Positions 62,092-64,000 of a stretch of 64,000 nt of DNA are shown here, piece by piece; the first letter of the stretch is position 1, and each line of letters opens with the position of its first letter. The notes under the pieces are model-generated. The model was not told the origin of the DNA, ran no database searches, and saw nothing but the letters and a program-made list of their open reading frames with translations. The stretch spans positions 372,001 through 436,000 of the forward strand of contig NZ_CANLMB010000002.1 of NCBI RefSeq assembly GCF_947492365.1, given 5' to 3'. A program made the position numbers and the translations under genes. Source of the stretch: an uncultured Erythrobacter sp. GTDB lineage: Bacteria; Pseudomonadota; Alphaproteobacteria; Sphingomonadales; Sphingomonadaceae.

Positions 62092-64000
62092 ACGGCGGGC
62101 TAGACGCTCCAACAACCTATCTGCGCACCCTGCGGTTGATCGAGCCGGACGGGGCCGAAACCGACATTCCGATCGAGATAGTCGAGGGCTTTGCGCCTTC
62201 GCCCTTTGACGGGGCGGAGGCTGCTGCTGCCCGTGAAAAGGCGCGCGCCGAAGCGGAAGCGCGCACAGCCGAGGAAGCTCGCCAAAAGGCCGAAGCCGAG
62301 AAACGCGAACGCGAAGAGGCTGAGAAGAAGGCCAAGGTCGCGGCCGAGGAAAAAGCGCGACTTGAAGCGGAGGCCAGAGCCAAGGCTGCGGCAGAGGAAA
62401 AGGCCACGGCGGAAGCCGCAGCCAAAGCAAAAGCCGAGGCCGAAGCAAAGGCGCGGATCGAAGCCGAAAAGAAAGCAAAGGCAGAAGCAGAGGCAAAGGC
62501 CGCAGCAGAAGAGGCGCGCAAGAAGGCCGAGGCGCGCGCCAAAGCGAAGGCAGAAGCTGAGGCCCGTGCCAAGGCCGAGGCCGAAGAAATGGAGCGGCTA
62601 GAACGCGAGCTTCAAGAGAAGGCGCGGCTCGAGATTGAAAAGAAGGCTGCGGCCAGAGCCAAGAAAGAAGCGGAAGAAAAGGCAAAGCGCGAAGCCGCTA
62701 CGAAAGCCAAGGCGGCTGCCGAGGCCAAGGCCCAAGCAGAGGCCAAGGCCCAAGCAGAGGCCAAAGCCGAAGCCGAAGCCAAGGCCAAGCAGGAGGCAGA
62801 GGCAAGGGCGAAGAAAGAAGAAGCCGCCGCTGCAGCCAAAGCCAAGAAAGTGGCCGAGGAAAAAGCAAAGCGCGAAGCAGAGGCCAAAGCGAAGAAAGAG
62901 GCTGAAGCCAAAGCCAAGCAGGAAGCCCAGGACAAAGCTCGGATCGAAGCGGAGAAAAAGGCCAAGGCCGAAGCCGCAGCGAAAGCAGCCACTGAGAAGA
63001 AGGCCAAGGAAGAGGCCAAAGCCAAGAAGGCTGCGCAAAAGGCCGCCGCTGAGAAGAAGGCGAAAGATGAGGCCGAAGCCAAGGCTAAAGCCGAACAAGC
63101 CGCCGCCAAAGCCGAACAAGCCGCCGCCAAAGCCGCCGAACTCGCCAAGAACAAGGATCTGGGCAAGGTCTTCCGCCGTCTCATCCGCGAAACCGGCCCG
63201 ATCAGCCTCGCGCACTATATGGCCGAGAGCAATGCGCGCTATTACACATCGCGTGACCCTCTGGGCGAAGAAGCCGATTTCATCACTGCGCCCGAAGTTA
63301 GCCAGATGTTCGGCGAACTTATCGGACTATGGATCGCCGATCTGTGGGTCCGCATGGGCGCGCGCAAACGCATCCACTATGTCGAGCTTGGACCGGGCCG
63401 CGGCACGCTGGCCAAGGACGCGATGCGCACCGCAACGCGCTATGAATTCGACCCGCAGATCCATTTCGTCGAAACCTCGCCTGCCTTGCGCAAATTGCAG
63501 AGCGAGGCCTTCCCCGACGCCCAGCATCACGACGACCTCTCGACGCTCCCCGACGACGCGCCCCTACTGATCGTCGCCAACGAGTTTTTCGACGCGCTGC
63601 CGATCCACCAACTGGTACGTTCTGCGCAAGGCTGGCACGAGCGGATGATTGGCCTTGAGGGCGATGAATTCGCCTTTGTGGCGGGCGACAAGCCGATGGA
63701 CACGATCGTGCCCAAGAGCTGGAAGAGCGCTTCGCAAGGCACGATGATCGAGACCAGCCCGGCAGCCAGCGCGGTTATGACCGAAATCGCCCAGCGTCTC
63801 AAAGAGCAGGGCGGCGCTGCGCTTATAATCGACTACGGCGCTCTCGAACTGCGCGCAGGCTCAACGCTTCAGGCGATCCGCAGCCACGAAAAGGTCGATC
63901 CTCTCGCCATGCCGGGCGAAGCCGATCTGACCGCGCATGTCGATTTCGAGCTGCTCAGGGATGTCGCCAAGAAGAACGGCGCGGATGTCATGGGCCTCCA
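62001..64000 (+). CDS. MidA/NDUFAF7-like SAM methyltransferase with long TolA-like N-terminal helix (partial at window edge)
   Basis: Open from an ATG at 62001 to the window end, 666 codons seen, no stop. Residues 1-73 contain a short segment (TTYLRTLRLIEPDGAETDIP) of unknown fold; the first 30 residues overlap lgt. Residues 74-383 are an Ala/Glu/Lys helix of about 310 residues, like the TolA middle domain. From residue 387 the MidA-type methyltransferase begins (LGKVFRRLIRETGPISLAHY), with ELGPGRGTLAKDA (Gly464-Gly468 region) for SAM and LLIVANEFFDALP. Alternative in-frame starts: ATG at 62586 and GTG at 62850. The normal family starts near residue 386 here, where no start codon exists. In mitochondria the NDUFAF7 family methylates an Arg of complex I. 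Confidence 0.8.
   Translation, partial: MADYTADTDWIDCHDLRRDSQTRGDGQRSLDGGLDAPTTYLRTLRLIEPDGAETDIPIEIVEGFAPSPFDGAEAAAAREKARAEAEARTAEEARQKAEAEKREREEAEKKAKVAAEEKARLEAEARAKAAAEEKATAEAAAKAKAEAEAKARIEAEKKAKAEAEAKAAAEEARKKAEARAKAKAEAEARAKAEAEEMERLERELQEKARLEIEKKAAARAKKEAEEKAKREAATKAKAAAEAKAQAEAKAQAEAKAEAEAKAKQEAEARAKKEEAAAAAKAKKVAEEKAKREAEAKAKKEAEAKAKQEAQDKARIEAEKKAKAEAAAKAATEKKAKEEAKAKKAAQKAAAEKKAKDEAEAKAKAEQAAAKAEQAAAKAAELAKNKDLGKVFRRLIRETGPISLAHYMAESNARYYTSRDPLGEEADFITAPEVSQMFGELIGLWIADLWVRMGARKRIHYVELGPGRGTLAKDAMRTATRYEFDPQIHFVETSPALRKLQSEAFPDAQHHDDLSTLPDDAPLLIVANEFFDALPIHQLVRSAQGWHERMIGLEGDEFAFVAGDKPMDTIVPKSWKSASQGTMIETSPAASAVMTEIAQRLKEQGGAALIIDYGALELRAGSTLQAIRSHEKVDPLAMPGEADLTAHVDFELLRDVAKKNGADVMGL
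62220..63149 (+). repeat. Low-complexity AEAK coding region (single alpha-helix)
   Basis: About 310 codons made almost only of Ala, Glu, Lys and Arg (AEAKAKAEAE type). The frame has no stop codon throughout, and it joins the methyltransferase domain without a break. The opposite strand shows long Leu/Phe/Gly-rich open frames that are shadows of this region. Confidence 0.85.

Noticed and set aside
62598..63215. Leu/Phe/Gly-rich repetitive frames on the minus strand near the window end
   Set aside because: They are the complement of the AEAK-coding region; the plus-strand frame continues into a real methyltransferase domain.
1..64000. tRNA, rRNA, insertion sequences or prophage
   Set aside because: No cloverleaf-like, rRNA-like or transposase/integrase sequence was found in the gaps or frames that I read.

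Overview
The window is a contiguous piece of a GC-rich alphaproteobacterial chromosome. The gene set points to Sphingomonadales, most likely Erythrobacteraceae: exosortase-A-associated glycan genes, an intracellular PHB depolymerase with a PhaR-like operator, a candidate EcfG-type general-stress promoter, TonB-dependent receptors, and many M13, S9 and M24 peptidases. This assignment is inferred from protein character, not from a marker gene. I see no rRNA, tRNA, insertion sequence, phage gene or CRISPR array, and the coding density is high.

Layout. 1-4.5 kb: a two-TM protein of unknown role, then an exosortase-A-associated glycosyltransferase divergent from a coupled small protein and O-glycosylation-ligase-like membrane protein. 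4.5-9 kb: a MaoC hydratase, a thiolase, three small envelope proteins and PhaZ. 9-16.6 kb: an ABC exporter, M13 peptidase, UppP, a GlsB-like stress protein, phenylalanine hydroxylase and PPK2. 16.6-21.8 kb: a minus-strand acyl-CoA catabolic operon (two lipoproteins, acyl-CoA dehydrogenase, CoA transferase, thiolase, HTD2/MaoC hydratase). 22-31 kb: a beta-helix protein, GNAT, RibA, exonuclease III, alkaline phosphatase, LolA, L33, ArfB, an RluA-type synthase and a PabB-PabC fusion. 31-39 kb: a HerA-like ATPase, an OmpR/EnvZ-type pair, a six-EF-hand protein, cupin and VOC proteins, and aminopeptidase P. 39-46 kb: an S9 oligopeptidase, thioesterase, diguanylate cyclase, and a phosphate porin with PstS behind a candidate Pho box. 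46-49 kb: a three-gene cassette of beta-barrel, 7TM protein and ATP-grasp ligase. 49.5-64 kb: FtsK, a TenI/ThiE-like protein, YggS, a TonB receptor, GlnD, an acyl-CoA synthetase, Lgt, and a MidA/NDUFAF7-like methyltransferase with a TolA-like helix of about 310 residues, which runs off the window.

The most unusual items are that methyltransferase fusion, the barrel-7TM-ATP-grasp cassette, and two families of dispersed palindromic intergenic repeats. One repeat family has compensatory stem changes between its two copies. Several regulatory sites fit the gene beside them: PhaR-like near phaZ, EcfG-like before the stress gene, a Pho box before the porin, a palindrome at the phhA start, and a hairpin covering the uppP ribosome binding site. 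All functional calls come from reading motifs; no searches were run.
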